Source: a virus | Virus record (IMG/VR): IMGVR_UViG_3300007734_000431 | Span: 1 to 20,213 of that record | Direction: 5' to 3' (one strand) | Length of the DNA: 20,213 nt | Shown here: positions 1 to 7,035 of the stretch, one piece after another | Numbering within the stretch: position 1 is the stretch's first letter | Layout of the letters: each line of letters opens with the position of its first letter | Notes under the pieces: generated by a model | What the model was told of the DNA's origin: nothing | The model's input: only the letters and a program-made list of their open reading frames with translations | Database searches by the model: none | Made by a program: the position numbers and the translations under genes

Positions 1-105
1 TACGCTGGTTAGGCGCTGCTGGCCCGCTGAGGCGTAGGCCAAGCAAGCGTAACCCTCTAGTGGCCAAGTTATGCTTACTCATAAGCGCATTACTAATCAT
101 TAACA
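1..105 (+). repeat. Conserved leader block, unit A copy
   Basis: Identical to 16195-16299 except base 69 (T here, C there). It covers the leader and signal-peptide codons of the transglycosylase. TACGCT (1-6)/AGCGTA (46-51) and TGGCC (20-24)/GGCCA (37-41) could form nested stems in the leader. Confidence 0.9.
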
Positions 106-398
106 CACAAGAGGCAAGAGCATATAACCCATCTATAGAGGCCTACAAGCTCTATGCTCATATGATGGTAGGTAGCGATAAGCAATACAGGTGCCTGGTA
201 GAGCTATGGGATCGTGAGTCGCATTGGAACCCTAAGGCTGATAACCCTAAGAGCAGCGCATATGGCATACCTCAGTTACTTAATATGACTACTACTAATC
301 CATATAGGCAGATAGAGTTAGGTGTTAAGTACATAACTAAACGTTATGGTAATAGCTGTAAGGCATTGGCTAGACATAAGAGAGTAGGTCATTACTAA
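60..398 (+). CDS. Secreted lytic transglycosylase-like protein (unit A)
   Basis: A 112-aa protein that probably cuts peptidoglycan glycan strands outside the membrane. Residues 2-21 form a signal peptide (short basic start, Leu/Ile-rich core, ARA before the mature YNP). The mature part has the lysozyme-like signature WDRESHWNPKA, with Glu53 the likely catalytic acid, then SAYGIPQ and a C-terminal GVKYITKRYGNSCKAL region; Cys45 and Cys100 could form a disulfide. This pattern is typical of short SLT/Rpf-like domains of Actinobacteria and their phages. The start is GTG, chosen because the signal peptide begins there and the diverged copy at 16254 uses the same one. The stop overlaps the HNH start (TAATG). 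Placing a cell-wall enzyme before the terminase, away from the lysis genes, is unusual. It could act at entry or in lysis. Confidence 0.8.
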   Translation: MAKLCLLISALLIINTQEARAYNPSIEAYKLYAHMMVGSDKQYRCLVELWDRESHWNPKADNPKSSAYGIPQLLNMTTTNPYRQIELGVKYITKRYGNSCKALARHKRVGHY

Positions 399-739
399 TG
401 GCTAAGGCAGGCGACCCCAGGTTAAAGCGTGCTTATCGTGATGGCTTTCGCACACGCATACTGCAGCGTGATGGCTATGTCTGCTTTTACTGTGGCCAAG
501 ATGCAGACCAAGTGGATCACGTGATACCGATATCTAAAGCGCCTGAGTTAGTGGTAAGTAGTGATAACGCTGTTGCCTGTTGCAAGCGTTGTAATACGAG
601 TAAGGGTAATAGGTCACAGGGGCTTTTTTTAGCCAAGAGCGCTACCCCCCCTGTCTTTTCAGACTCTTTATCCCCGAGGACAGCCGTACGGGGCGTACAA
701 GGCCCCTGTAAGGGTCAGGAGAGCCAAGATAAAACCTAA
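398..739 (+). CDS. HNH endonuclease (unit A)
   Basis: A 113-aa HNH nuclease. The fold is seen as a zinc knuckle, Cys29-x2-Cys32 and Cys62-x2-Cys65, around the core DHVIP (His41 as general base), an Asn in DNAVAC (57), and the closing CNTSKGNR. The first 20 residues are basic and the last 35 look disordered. In HK97-like phages, HNH proteins next to the terminase take part in DNA cleavage during packaging, and the position here, overlapping the terminase start by one base (TAATG), fits that role. The codons CTT TTT TTA (residues 76-78) and a C7 run are kept in both units. Confidence 0.88.
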   Translation: MAKAGDPRLKRAYRDGFRTRILQRDGYVCFYCGQDADQVDHVIPISKAPELVVSSDNAVACCKRCNTSKGNRSQGLFLAKSATPPVFSDSLSPRTAVRGVQGPCKGQESQDKT

Positions 740-2157
740 TGGCTACCAAACCTAACCAGCCGCGTACTGGGGCAACTAGACCACGCTTAGAAAACACACC
801 GCTAAAAGGCATAACCCGAGGTGTAGAGGTCGCGCGCCTGGCCGAGGATATCGGCCTGCCTTTATTGCCCTGGCAAAGCTACGTACTTAACGATCTATTG
901 ACGATTGATAAGAATAAGCAATTCATACGCAAAACTGCCCTAGTTTTATGCGCTAGGCAAAACGGCAAAAGCCACCTAGCGCGGATGCGTGTATTAGGTG
1001 GCCTGTTTCTATTTAATGAGCGTAACCACGTCATTATCTCTAGTGCTAGAGCTATGGCCTTGACTACCTTTAGAGAAGTAGTAGATGCCATCGAGGCAGC
1101 CCCGCAGTTACGGGCGCAGCTAAAACAAGTCAAATACACTAACGGGGCTGAGGCCATTATCTTAAAAAGCGGGGCAAGGCTTGACGTTAAGGCGGCTACT
1201 AGAGATTCAGCGCGCGGCGCTACGGCAGATTTCTTATTTATTGATGAGTTACGCGAGGTGGACGAGCTGGCCTACAGCGCAGCCCTGCCAGTAACTCGCG
1301 CAAGGCCTAACGCGCAAACCTTGCTAGCAAGTAACAGCGGCGATGCCTTTAGCACTACCTTAAATGACCTACGCGAGCGATGCCTATCGCACCCGCCTGC
1401 CTCAATGGGCTATTACGAGTACAGCGCCCCGCAGTTTGCAGCCCTTACGGATCGTAAAGCCTGGGCTATGGCTAACCCTGCGCTAGGCGTTTTGATTACT
1501 GAGGCCTCAATAGCTGAGGCGCTAACTACGCAAACTACCGAGCAATTTAGGACAGAAACTCTTTGCCAATGGATCGATAGCCTGCAAAGCCCCTGGCCTC
1601 ACGGATCGGTTGAGGATGCAAGTGATATTAACCTGAGTATGGCCCCTGGGCCGCTTACAGTCTTTGCCTTTGATGTTAGCCCGAGCAGGCGCGATGCAAG
1701 CCTAGTTATGGGGCAGATATTACCTAGCGGCAAGATAGGCGTAGCCGTGCTAGAAACTTACAGCTCACAGGTGGCAGTAGATGAGGTAGTCATAGCTGCA
1801 AGTGTTAAAAAATGGTGCGATATGTACTACCCGCGTGTAGTCTGCTATGACAAGTACACTACGGCCTCAATAGCACAGCGTTTGCAGATGGCAGGGGTGC
1901 AAACCCGCGATGTATCGGGGCAGAGCTTTTATACCGCCTGTTCGGACTTCCACGATGCCCTAACCAATGACAGGCTGCGACATAGCGGCCAGGATCAACT
2001 CGTGCAACAGATGAGCAACTGCGCGGCTAAAACTAACGATAGTAGCTGGCGTATTGTGCGCCGTAAGTCTGCAGGGGCCGTAGATATACCTATTGGCCTA
2101 GCTATGGTAATTCACGTACTAGCTCAGCCTGTATCTGAGGCTAAGGTTTATAGTTAG
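739..2157 (+). CDS. terL: Large terminase subunit (unit A)
   Basis: A 472-aa packaging motor and nuclease. The ATPase half has Walker A in ARQNGKS (72-78), Walker B FLFIDE (165-170, Glu170 catalytic) and the coupling motif ASN (197-199). The nuclease half, RNase H-like, has Asp312 (FAFDVSPSR), Asp371 (YDKY) and Asp449 (VDIPIGLAMV). Length and motif order fit the HK97/phage terminase family. No small terminase was recognised; the HNH protein or an unseen protein may do that job. The start overlaps the HNH stop. A 54-bp gap with the portal promoter follows. The unit B homologue has the same length but an in-frame TGA at codon 387. Confidence 0.95.
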   Translation: MATKPNQPRTGATRPRLENTPLKGITRGVEVARLAEDIGLPLLPWQSYVLNDLLTIDKNKQFIRKTALVLCARQNGKSHLARMRVLGGLFLFNERNHVIISSARAMALTTFREVVDAIEAAPQLRAQLKQVKYTNGAEAIILKSGARLDVKAATRDSARGATADFLFIDELREVDELAYSAALPVTRARPNAQTLLASNSGDAFSTTLNDLRERCLSHPPASMGYYEYSAPQFAALTDRKAWAMANPALGVLITEASIAEALTTQTTEQFRTETLCQWIDSLQSPWPHGSVEDASDINLSMAPGPLTVFAFDVSPSRRDASLVMGQILPSGKIGVAVLETYSSQVAVDEVVIAASVKKWCDMYYPRVVCYDKYTTASIAQRLQMAGVQTRDVSGQSFYTACSDFHDALTNDRLRHSGQDQLVQQMSNCAAKTNDSSWRIVRRKSAGAVDIPIGLAMVIHVLAQPVSEAKVYS

Positions 2158-2211
2158 ACACGCCGAGCCTATATATAACTTTTTACCTGTGGATAACCTA
2201 TAATCCGCACT
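2158..2211 (+). promoter_or_regulatory. Leaderless portal promoter with DnaA-box-like spacer (unit A)
   Basis: A perfect TATAAT at 2199-2204 lies seven bases before the portal ATG (2212), so transcription should begin at or next to the start codon, giving a leaderless mRNA; there is no Shine-Dalgarno. The -35 region (about 2175-2181) is weak. The spacer holds TGTGGATAA (2188-2196), the reverse complement of the DnaA box TTATCCACA. The same arrangement recurs at 18386-18410. Confidence 0.7.
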
Positions 2212-3375
2212 ATGGGTCTATTACAAACTTTAGGCATAACTAAAAAAGATGTAACCGCCCAATTAGCCCCTGCCATAATGAACCAGGGCTACGGTGCTGG
2301 CGTTTATAGTTTTGGTGGTTTATACGGCTCAGGTAATGGCACTCCATTTATGGATCGTTACATAGCTTTGCAAGTACCAGCTGTAGCTAGATGCCGTAAT
2401 TTAATTGCAGGCGTAATCTCTAGTATAGATTTAGAGTTATACAAAAAATCTACAGGCGCAGAATTAGAAAGCCCTTTATGGTTGGAGCAGCCTGATATGC
2501 GGCAGCCACGTAGCGTTACTATTGCTATGAGCGTTGATAGCCTCTTATTTTATGGGGTCTGTTACTGGCGCGTAACTTCATTGTATGCCGATGATGGCAG
2601 GCCTAGCGGTTTTGAGTGGATAGCTAATACTCGTGTAACTGTTACAACTAATAAAGATGGCAGCGAGGTACAAAGTTATGCTGTTAATGGCGTTGTAACG
2701 CCTATGGCTGGTATTGGCAGTTTAGTCACTTTTCAAAGTTTATTACCTGGCGTACTCGAAAGTGGCGCATCCACAATACAGAGCGCGCGTGATGTACAAA
2801 AAGCGGCAGCTGTTGCAGCTGCTACACCTATGGCTACAGGATTTATTAAAAATAGTGGTGCTGACCTGCCTGAGGCACAAGTTAGCGGCATATTAGCCGC
2901 GTGGAAGGCCGCGCGCGCATCTCGATCTACTGCATACTTAACTAGCACCCTGGATTATCAAACTGTGGGCTTTAGCCCTAAAGATATGCTTTACACAGAG
3001 GCTAGCCAGTACTTAGCTACAGAGATAGCGCGTTTAATGAACGTGCCTGCATATTACATAAGCGCAGATATGAATAACTCTCTCACATATCAAAATATAT
3101 TAGATGGCCGTAAAGAATTTGTAGCTTATTCTTTGCAACCATTTATTAGCGCAATCGAGGACAGGTTATCTATGGATGATATTACAGCGCACGGCAACGT
3201 AGTGCGTTTTGCTATAGATGAGAGTTTCTTACGCGCCGATACTACTGCTCGCTTAGCAGCGTTAGAGAAGTTATTACAACTTGGTTTAATTGATGTACCA
3301 ACTGCACAATCTATGGAGCAACTAAGCCCTATGGGAATCAAAGAAGGAGCTGTACAAAATGAAATTAACGTTTAG
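2212..3375 (+). CDS. Portal protein (unit A)
   Basis: A 387-aa HK97-type portal, the dodecameric ring through which DNA enters and leaves the head and to which the tail binds. Support: typical length for compact siphovirus portals, the early segment ALQVPAVARCRNLIAG (about 53-68), and the late signature LMNVPAYYISADMNNS followed by a TYQN...FVAYSLQPFISAIE helix, which is the family hallmark. It lies between terminase and protease-capsid as expected. The ATG start has a leaderless promoter and is at the same place in both units. The last 17 bases overlap the capsid gene in both units. Confidence 0.92.
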   Translation: MGLLQTLGITKKDVTAQLAPAIMNQGYGAGVYSFGGLYGSGNGTPFMDRYIALQVPAVARCRNLIAGVISSIDLELYKKSTGAELESPLWLEQPDMRQPRSVTIAMSVDSLLFYGVCYWRVTSLYADDGRPSGFEWIANTRVTVTTNKDGSEVQSYAVNGVVTPMAGIGSLVTFQSLLPGVLESGASTIQSARDVQKAAAVAAATPMATGFIKNSGADLPEAQVSGILAAWKAARASRSTAYLTSTLDYQTVGFSPKDMLYTEASQYLATEIARLMNVPAYYISADMNNSLTYQNILDGRKEFVAYSLQPFISAIEDRLSMDDITAHGNVVRFAIDESFLRADTTARLAALEKLLQLGLIDVPTAQSMEQLSPMGIKEGAVQNEINV

Positions 3376-4933
3376 CGGCGTAGTACAGGCCGTAGATGCA
3401 GGCGAGCGCCGAGTTATCGCTGGCAAGATAGCACCCTACGATGGCGAAATAGGTTATACAAGTGCGGGCAAAGTAGTATTTAGTAAAGGATCAATTACTG
3501 CAGCTAACCCCGATAAAATTAAATTGTTAATGTCACACGATAATAGCCAACCTGTAGGGCGTATGATTTCGATACAGTCTGCAGAAGATGGCCTTTACGC
3601 TAGCTTTAAGATAAGTAGTAGCACACGCGGTAACGATGCAATTTTGCTAGCCCAGGAACAACTAATGGACGGCCTTTCCGTCGGGGTTGAAGTGACAGCC
3701 TCGGAGCCTAAAAAAGGTTATCTCCTGGTGACGGCGGCAACTTTGCGCGAGGTTTCGTTAGTCGAAGCTGCCGCCTTTCCAAGTGCCGCCGTGCAAAGTA
3801 TTGCCGCTAGCGAAAGTGAAGCGGTAGATAAAAACCAACTAACCCAACCCGAAAGCGAGGCCGCTGTGACTACAGCCCCCGAAACTCCAACCGAGGATAG
3901 CACCGAGGCTGCACCTGTAGTAGAGGCAGCACGGCCAATTATCCGATCTAACCCGCTAGATTCCCAGCGAGTACGTACACCTATTACATCAATGGGCGCA
4001 TACACAGAGCATAAGATTAAGGCAGCCCTCGGTAACGAGGATTCTAAACTTTATGTAACTGCAGCCGATGACAGTTTCTCAACAAACCCAGCTTTTAACC
4101 CAACTCAGTACCTAAGCGAGTTTCCAACTAATACACGTTTTGGCACACCATCTATAGATGCTTGCTCACGCGGCACTTTGCCAGCTAGCGGTATGACTAT
4201 TAACGTGCCATCTTTGGTTACAAGTGCAGGCGGCCAGTCAGGCGTAGCACCTAGTGTAACTGTTGAGGCCGAAGCTGGAGCCGTACAAAATACAGGTATG
4301 GTTACAGAATATTTATCAGGCACAATTAACAAGTATTCAGGTATGAACACTCTTAGCATTGAATTACTAGAACGCTCTGATCCTAATTTCTACTCTGAAT
4401 TAACACAGCAACTACAAAACGCCTACCTCAAAACCCTAGATACCACCGTAAATGCAGCACTCATAACTGCGGGTACTGTTGCTACAACTGCACAGGCAGC
4501 TACATCGGCTGGCATTATTGGTTATACCTCAGAGGCATCACGTTTGGTTTATGAGGCTACTGGCTACTTTGCTAACAATTACATCGCTAACGGCTCACAA
4601 TGGCAGCTACTATTAGGCGCATCTGATACAACAGGCCGCCCTATTTACTCAGCTAGCCAGCCAATGAACGCAGGCGGGCTAACACAGCCTGGCTCTATTC
4701 GAGGTAATGTACTTGGCCTTGATCTCTATGTAGATAAGAACTTTGCAGCTAGCACTACTGTAGATGACTCAGCAATTATCCTTGCACCTGAGGCCTTTAC
4801 TGTGTACCAATCCCCTACTGCATATATGTCAGTTAATGTCGTATCCAACTTACAGGTACAGGTAGCCATCTATGGCTATATGGCAACTATTGCCAAGATG
4901 CCTAAGGGTATTATCCGATTTAACTTCACCTAA
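3359..4933 (+). CDS. Prohead protease-major capsid fusion (unit A)
   Basis: A 524-aa polyprotein. Residues 1-150 are an HK97-type (S78/U35) prohead protease: His60 in LMSHD, Ser107 in MDGLSVGV and Glu136 in REVSLVEAAAF form the expected catalytic set. Residues 150-205 are an acidic Glu/Thr/Ala/Pro linker that may act as a scaffold (delta) domain. Residues about 210-524 are the HK97-fold capsid protein, ending in an IYGYMATIAKMPKGIIRF strand-rich tail. Fusion saves space and is common in small actinophages. AAGGAG at 3344-3349 sits nine bases before the ATG. A possible internal GTG start at codon 170 could give capsid without protease. A hairpin follows the stop. Confidence 0.93.
   Translation: MKLTFSGVVQAVDAGERRVIAGKIAPYDGEIGYTSAGKVVFSKGSITAANPDKIKLLMSHDNSQPVGRMISIQSAEDGLYASFKISSSTRGNDAILLAQEQLMDGLSVGVEVTASEPKKGYLLVTAATLREVSLVEAAAFPSAAVQSIAASESEAVDKNQLTQPESEAAVTTAPETPTEDSTEAAPVVEAARPIIRSNPLDSQRVRTPITSMGAYTEHKIKAALGNEDSKLYVTAADDSFSTNPAFNPTQYLSEFPTNTRFGTPSIDACSRGTLPASGMTINVPSLVTSAGGQSGVAPSVTVEAEAGAVQNTGMVTEYLSGTINKYSGMNTLSIELLERSDPNFYSELTQQLQNAYLKTLDTTVNAALITAGTVATTAQAATSAGIIGYTSEASRLVYEATGYFANNYIANGSQWQLLLGASDTTGRPIYSASQPMNAGGLTQPGSIRGNVLGLDLYVDKNFAASTTVDDSAIILAPEAFTVYQSPTAYMSVNVVSNLQVQVAIYGYMATIAKMPKGIIRFNFT
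3849..3882 (+). promoter_or_regulatory. Possible internal start for free capsid protein (unit A)
   Basis: GAGG at 3857-3860 lies five bases before an in-frame GTG (3866-3868, codon 170). A block of about 33 bases here is identical in unit B, whereas the rest of the linker differs in sequence and length. Initiation here would give a 355-aa capsid protein without the protease. Confidence 0.35.
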
Positions 4934-4947
4934 GCAATAACTCAATA

Positions 4948-4983
4948 GTGGGTAGGGCATATTTAGCCCTTTGCCCTACTCAC
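4948..4983 (+). terminator. Hairpin after capsid gene
   Basis: GTGGGTAGGGCA (4948-4959) pairs with TGCCCTACTCAC (4972-4983) as a 12-bp stem with one G-U pair and a 12-base loop. It starts 15 bases after the capsid stop and ends just before the next ribosome site. No U tract follows, so it may be an attenuator, an mRNA 3'-end stabiliser or a processing site. Confidence 0.5.
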
Positions 4984-5003
4984 CTAACGTAAGGAGTACC
5001 GAT

Positions 5004-5657
5004 ATGGCCGCTACATATGTAACAGCCGCTACGCTTAAAGCTAGCCTCGGTGTCGGTACTCTTTACGATTCTTACAGCTGGATAGAGGACACCTGCCAGG
5101 CAGCCCAAGATTTAATTAACGGGTTTTTATGGTTTGATAACACGCCTGTAGTAGGCACAGCTTTAGTGTCCAATGTTGCTACAGTTATGTTAGCCAACCC
5201 TGGCATATTTACTACGGGCCAATCTGTAACTATCGCTGGGGCTGGTTCTACCTTTAACGGCACATACACCATTACGGCCACTATCCCCTTTAGCACAGGC
5301 AATAGCAATATCCTGCCAGCCTTTAATATGCAGCTTAACTACTGGCAATTTTCGCAGGGTTATAGCTTTATTCAATATGCCAAGACTGCATCGGATCAAA
5401 ACTTTAGGCGCGTACTTCCATACGGCACGGCTACGGGCGATGATACAAAGACTGCCACCTATGCCAATACGCCCGCCATAAATGCCGCCGCGCTAATCCT
5501 GGCAGAGAATATATGGACTGCGCGCTTTAGCACACAAAACGGCGGCACGGGCGTAGATGGATATAGCCCTAGCCCGTTTAAGATGAGCAATACGCTTATG
5601 GCATCTATTAGAGGTTTACTAGCACCTTACCTTAACCCTAGCGCTATGGTCGGCTAG
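5004..5657 (+). CDS. Head-tail connector protein
   Basis: A 217-aa protein directly after the capsid gene, where siphoviruses encode the adaptor (gp6/gp15-like) that binds the portal. The start is set at ATG 5004 because AAGGAG (4991-4996) is seven bases upstream; a longer frame from TTG at 4971 would lie inside the hairpin and has no ribosome site. The N-terminus (ATYVTAATLKASLG, then a helix with DTCQAAQDLINGFLWF) looks like an adaptor helical start. A middle part of about 40 residues is a beta-rich insert (VSNVATVMLANPG...GQSVTIAGAGSTFNG) similar in style to tail or Ig-like decorations. The C-terminal half has the helix NAAALILAENIWTARF. The role rests mainly on position. Confidence 0.65.
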   Translation: MAATYVTAATLKASLGVGTLYDSYSWIEDTCQAAQDLINGFLWFDNTPVVGTALVSNVATVMLANPGIFTTGQSVTIAGAGSTFNGTYTITATIPFSTGNSNILPAFNMQLNYWQFSQGYSFIQYAKTASDQNFRRVLPYGTATGDDTKTATYANTPAINAAALILAENIWTARFSTQNGGTGVDGYSPSPFKMSNTLMASIRGLLAPYLNPSAMVG

Positions 5658-6050
5658 ATGACTGCCGCAATTACTACGCTGCGCAGCACTATCGCTGCCG
5701 CTCTTGCTAATGCCTCAGTATGGAGTACTTACGCTTACCCACCAAGCACTTTAGTAGCTAACAGCGTTGTAGTGGCCCCTGCCGATCCATACATAACACC
5801 TAGCAATAATAGTTACTCGACTATAGCCCCTATGGCAAACTTTAAGATTATATGCACTATACCTATGTTTGATAACGCTGGAAACCTTGCAGGCATAGAA
5901 GACACAATAGTAGCGGTGTTTGTTTTACTAGCAGCTAGCACTATTGTATTTAACGTTAGTGCAGTATCAGCGCCTAGCGTGTTAAGCGTTGCTAGCGGTG
6001 ATTATCTAACGGCAGATTTAACCATAAATATACTAACGAGCTGGAGCTAA
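5658..6050 (+). CDS. Putative head closure or tail terminator protein
   Basis: A 130-aa protein starting at the base after the previous stop (TAGATG). Its layout is an N-terminal helix (TAAITTLRSTIAAALAN), then short beta strands (FKIICTIPMF, DTIVAVFVLLAAS) and a final strand ADLTINILTSW. Size, layout and position between the connector and the tail tube match neck or tail-terminator proteins (lambda U or HK97 gp10 region). No specific motif proves it. Head closure and tail terminator are equally possible. Confidence 0.5.
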   Translation: MTAAITTLRSTIAAALANASVWSTYAYPPSTLVANSVVVAPADPYITPSNNSYSTIAPMANFKIICTIPMFDNAGNLAGIEDTIVAVFVLLAASTIVFNVSAVSAPSVLSVASGDYLTADLTINILTSWS

Positions 6051-6054
6051 AACT

Positions 6055-6171
6055 ATGGCACTAACAGATGAAGATAAAGCATTTTTAATCAAGATAGGCC
6101 AAGAGCTGCCTAGCGAGGTTAAAGAAACAAAACCAACTAAAGAAACACAAATAGAAAAGGATGAGGCATAA
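6055..6171 (+). CDS. Small charged protein, 38 aa
   Basis: A short frame between the neck and tail tube genes, starting MALTDEDKAFLIKIGQ and ending in a Lys/Glu/Thr-rich tail (KETKPTKETQ). GGAG at 6043-6046 lies eight bases before the ATG, and the stop is three bases before the tail tube start. The strong ribosome site and the exact fit between neighbours argue that it is translated. It has no Cys, no membrane segment and no recognised family; the tail is probably disordered. Function unknown. Confidence 0.6.
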   Translation: MALTDEDKAFLIKIGQELPSEVKETKPTKETQIEKDEA

Positions 6172-6174
6172 GCG

Positions 6175-6585
6175 ATGGCTATATTTTTATCTAACGGGGT
6201 AATAGTTACGCTAAATAGCGTGGCCCTATCCGATCACGTAACAAGCGCAACAATTAACCGCAGCTTTGATGAGCTAGAGGTTACAGCTATGGGCGATACA
6301 GCTCACAAGTTTGTTAAGGGCCTAGAGGCCAGCACAATTACTCTAGATTTTCTTAACGATACTGCATCCTCTAACGTGCTACAGACTTTGCAAGCTGCCT
6401 GGGGTACAACTGTTGCACTAACGCTTAAGCAAACTAGCGCTGCAATTTCAGCTACAAACCCTGAGTATCAAACTACCGTGCTTGTAAATAACACTACAGA
6501 TATTAACGGCGGCCCCGCTGATATCAGCACCCAAAGTTTAACTCTAACCTGCAATAGCGTAATTGTTGTAGATACAACACCGTAA
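6175..6585 (+). CDS. Major tail tube protein
   Basis: A 136-aa beta-rich protein. The opening FLSNGVIVTLNSVALSDHV, the segment ATINRSFDELEVTAMGDTAHKF and the later ASTITLDFLND are typical of actinophage and other siphovirus tail tube subunits, which stack as hexamers around the tape measure. Next come the chaperone pair and tape measure, as in the canonical tail order. The ATG follows the 38-aa gene by three bases. Confidence 0.82.
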   Translation: MAIFLSNGVIVTLNSVALSDHVTSATINRSFDELEVTAMGDTAHKFVKGLEASTITLDFLNDTASSNVLQTLQAAWGTTVALTLKQTSAAISATNPEYQTTVLVNNTTDINGGPADISTQSLTLTCNSVIVVDTTP

Positions 6586-6610
6586 CCAACAAAGATAAGG
6601 GGCTAAACAA

Positions 6611-6865
6611 ATGGCACAACTAAAGATAACAAGGGCTGACGGATCGGTGTCTGAGCATCAGATAACCCCGCGTATTGAGTATGCCTTTGAGCTGTACGCT
6701 AAAAAAGGTTTCCACAAAGCCTTTAGAGACGATGAGAAGCAAAGCGATGTGTATTGGCTAGCCTGGGAGTGCATACGCACTAGCGGCGAGACTGTACCCG
6801 TGTTTGGGGCAGCGTTTTTAGATACCTTGGCTAAGGTCGAGGTACTAGACGATAACCCCCTGTAG
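6611..6865 (+). CDS. Tail assembly chaperone, short form (gpG-like)
   Basis: An 84-aa protein with a beta start (AQLKITRADGSVSEHQITPRIEYAFELYAKKGFHKAF) and a middle DVYWLAWECIR helix, which is the usual look of gpG-like tail chaperones. These bind the tape measure and help the tube polymerise. AGGGGC upstream may be the ribosome site. Just before its stop (TAG 6863) is a C5 run where a -1 shift would join it to the T frame. Position between tail tube and tape measure supports the call. Confidence 0.78.
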   Translation: MAQLKITRADGSVSEHQITPRIEYAFELYAKKGFHKAFRDDEKQSDVYWLAWECIRTSGETVPVFGAAFLDTLAKVEVLDDNPL

Positions 6866-7035
6866 TAGTGGGGCGCGGTAACTTTGGTTACCTCATAGCG
6901 CAGTTAGCCGTAGAAACAGGCATCGCGCCCCAGGCTTTACTAGATTTAGATAGCGTAATGCTAGCTAATATATTACAGGTATTAAAGGATCGAGCAAAGG
7001 AGATGCAGAATGCCCAGCGTAGAAATAAGAGGTAA
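6611..7035 (+). CDS. Tail assembly chaperone, -1 frameshifted form (gpGT-like)
   Basis: Joined product of about 141 aa: bases 6611-6859 are read normally, then reading resumes at 6859 in the -1 frame to TAA 7033-7035. The added 58 residues (RGNFGYLIAQLAVETGIAPQ, then LLDLDSVMLANILQVLKDRAKEM and a basic end) look like the T domain of actinophage chaperones, which contacts the tape measure. A shift is possible only in a short stretch, because the -1 frame has TAA at 6853-6855 and the normal frame stops at 6863. Within it, only the CCC codon at 6857-6859 re-pairs perfectly after slipping to 6856-6858. Reinitiation at GTG 6868 is the alternative for making the T part alone. Confidence 0.72.
6856..6932 (+). 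promoter_or_regulatory. Programmed -1 frameshift signal
   Basis: Slip site CCCCC (6856-6860), an 8-base spacer, then a perfect 9-bp GC-rich stem TGGGGCGCG (6869-6877) with CGCGCCCCA (6924-6932). Inside it lies a second hairpin, GGTAAC-TTTG-GTTACC (6877-6892; base 6877 can join only one stem). Spacing and strength fit a -1 frameshift stimulator. Confidence 0.65.

Noticed and set aside
617-627. HIV-type slip heptamer T TTT TTA in the HNH gene, in frame and present in both units
   Set aside because: The -1 products differ completely: about 26 codons in unit A and about 10 in unit B. Normal-frame residues LFLAK are conserved, and a T7 run is also explained by codons for Leu-Phe-Leu.
623-637. Intrinsic terminator from GGCTTTTTTTAGCC
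   Set aside because: The stem is only 4 bp and the T run is the loop, not a tail; it lies inside the HNH coding frame.
4971-5003. Longer connector start at TTG 4971
   Set aside because: It lies within the hairpin and lacks a ribosome site, while ATG 5004 has AAGGAG at proper distance.
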